A stretch of 6,171 nt of DNA from Clostridiaceae bacterium (lineage in GTDB: Bacteria; Bacillota; Clostridia; Lutisporales; Lutisporaceae): positions 364 through 6,534 of the forward strand of contig DPSW01000347.1 of NCBI GenBank assembly GCA_003527145.1, in the 5' to 3' direction. Shown here one piece after another: positions 5,149 through 6,171 of the stretch. Below the pieces are notes generated by a model. The model searched no databases. It was not told the DNA's origin and was given only the letters and a program-made list of their open reading frames with translations. Each line of letters opens with the position of its first letter. Within the stretch, counting starts at the first letter, position 1. A program made the position numbers and the translations under genes.

Positions 5149-6171
5149 TTAATCTTCTTTAAGATTCTCAGGGTATTCTATCCTTTCATGAAAGATGCCC
5201 GCCAAAACCTTTACAAAAGCCTCGACAATGCTTTCTATATCCCTCAGGGTCAAGCTGCATTCGCTGAGTTGATTGTCATTTATTTTTTCAAAAAGTATTT
5301 TCCTTACTCCTTTTTCTACCCCATCCTTTGTAGGTTCGCTCAAGGACCTGATATAAGCTTCGGCGGAATCTGCCAACATAACTATGGCAGCCTCCTTGCT
5401 CTGGGGTTTCAATGAAGGATAGCGGAATTTATCTTCCTCCACCGAATCTTCACTCTGGGAAGCTATAGCTTTATGATAAAAATAGGCTACTAGAGTATTT
5501 CCATGATGCTGACCTATTATATCGATGACTTTGGACGGCAACTTATATTTTTTGCCAGTTTCTATTCCATCTTTTACATGAGAAATAATGATCGATGCGC
5601 TTAAGCTGGGAGAAATTTTATCATGAAGATTTTCTTGCGTTAATTGATTCTCTTTAAAGAAATAAGGTCTTTTGAGCTTTCCTATATCATGATAATATGA
5701 GCCGACTCTGCAAAGCAAAGCATTTGCTCCTACCTCTTCTGCAGCAGCTTCAGAAAGATTGCCTACCAATATGGAATGATAATAGGTTCCGGGGGCTTCT
5801 ATCAAAAGCCGTCTCAGCAGCGGCTGATTGGGATTGGATAGCTCAAGAAGCTTCATTGGTGTTATAATGTCGAATACAGATTCAAAAAAAGGTAGTAAGC
5901 CGATTGTAAGCACTGAAGTAAAAATCCCGCCTACAATACCATAGCTGACATCATAGATAAAGGATTTGGTCTCAATATTATTGATGAGCCCAAAACTAAA
6001 GATAGACAAAGCATTTATAAATGCTACTGCTAATCCGGCATAAATAACCATGCTTCTATGATGAGTTTTTGAAACTATGATAGAACCCAAAATCCCTCCA
6101 AGCAATACAGATATCATCAAAGCGTTATTAAAATCTGTGACAAATCCTACTATTATAGTCATCAGTACGTA
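5149..6171 (-). CDS. pgpH: Cyclic-di-AMP phosphodiesterase PgpH (7TM-HD family), C-terminal part
   Basis: Membrane-anchored HD-domain enzymes of this family (YqfF/PgpH) hydrolyse c-di-AMP to pApA in the cytoplasm and so control osmotic balance and cell-wall homeostasis. The frame is open to the window edge, giving 340 C-terminal residues of a protein usually about 700 long; the extracytoplasmic sensor and the first membrane segments lie outside. Three or so hydrophobic segments are visible (fragment residues about 2-33, 41-63, 75-95), then the linker LLELSNPNQPLLRRLL. The HD domain keeps the metal and catalytic residues: His132, His161-Asp162, His198, His222-His223 and Asp268, with nearly the same spacing as in Listeria PgpH. 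An ATG at 6162 is internal, not the start. phoH would be expected further upstream, and ybeY follows by 27 bp. Confidence 0.95.
   Translation of the reverse strand, partial: YVLMTIIVGFVTDFNNALMISVLLGGILGSIIVSKTHHRSMVIYAGLAVAFINALSIFSFGLINNIETKSFIYDVSYGIVGGIFTSVLTIGLLPFFESVFDIITPMKLLELSNPNQPLLRRLLIEAPGTYYHSILVGNLSEAAAEEVGANALLCRVGSYYHDIGKLKRPYFFKENQLTQENLHDKISPSLSASIIISHVKDGIETGKKYKLPSKVIDIIGQHHGNTLVAYFYHKAIASQSEDSVEEDKFRYPSLKPQSKEAAIVMLADSAEAYIRSLSEPTKDGVEKGVRKILFEKINDNQLSECSLTLRDIESIVEAFVKVLAGIFHERIEYPENLKED

Overview
The window is AT-rich and every supported gene lies on the minus strand, so transcription runs from high to low coordinates. The gene set and order (pgpH, ybeY, [insert], cdd, era, recO, [insert], T-box, glyQ) is the conserved Gram-positive housekeeping cluster. 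Strong AGGAGG-type ribosome binding sites, a glycine T-box and a DUF3048 lipoprotein point to a low-GC Firmicute, most likely a clostridial anaerobe. I cannot name the species.

Layout in transcription order. At 6171-5149 is the 3' part of a c-di-AMP phosphodiesterase of the PgpH (7TM-HD) family, cut by the window edge. The endoribonuclease gene ybeY follows, probably starting at a TTG codon. A 228-bp non-coding stretch (4644-4417) carries two modules that resemble widespread dispersed bacterial repeats. A DUF3048 (YerB-like) lipoprotein gene comes next. It is coupled to cdd (cytidine deaminase), followed by era (ribosome-assembly GTPase) and recO (recombination mediator). A small UBA-like/DUF4342 gene then ends the cluster. 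Gaps between genes are 4 to 67 bp apart from the repeat stretch, so this looks like one long operon, possibly with an extra break or promoter in the repeat region.

Right after the DUF4342 stop codon, a new sigma-A-type promoter drives a glycine T-box leader (GGC specifier, UGGA acceptor-binding bulge, mutually exclusive antiterminator and terminator) that controls glyQ, the glycyl-tRNA synthetase alpha subunit. glyQ runs off the left edge. No separate terminator is visible between DUF4342 and this promoter, so the T-box terminator may also end read-through from the upstream operon.

Functionally the cluster mixes RNA and ribosome maintenance (YbeY, Era), nucleotide salvage (Cdd), DNA repair (RecO), second-messenger turnover (PgpH) and tRNA charging (GlyQ). 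Two points depart from the textbook order: dgkA, usually between ybeY and cdd, is missing and the repeats plus the DUF3048 gene occupy its place; and a DUF4342 gene sits between recO and glyQ. I found no convincing evidence of an undescribed system. The best leads are the DUF4342 protein, the DUF3048 substitution and the repeat cassette.
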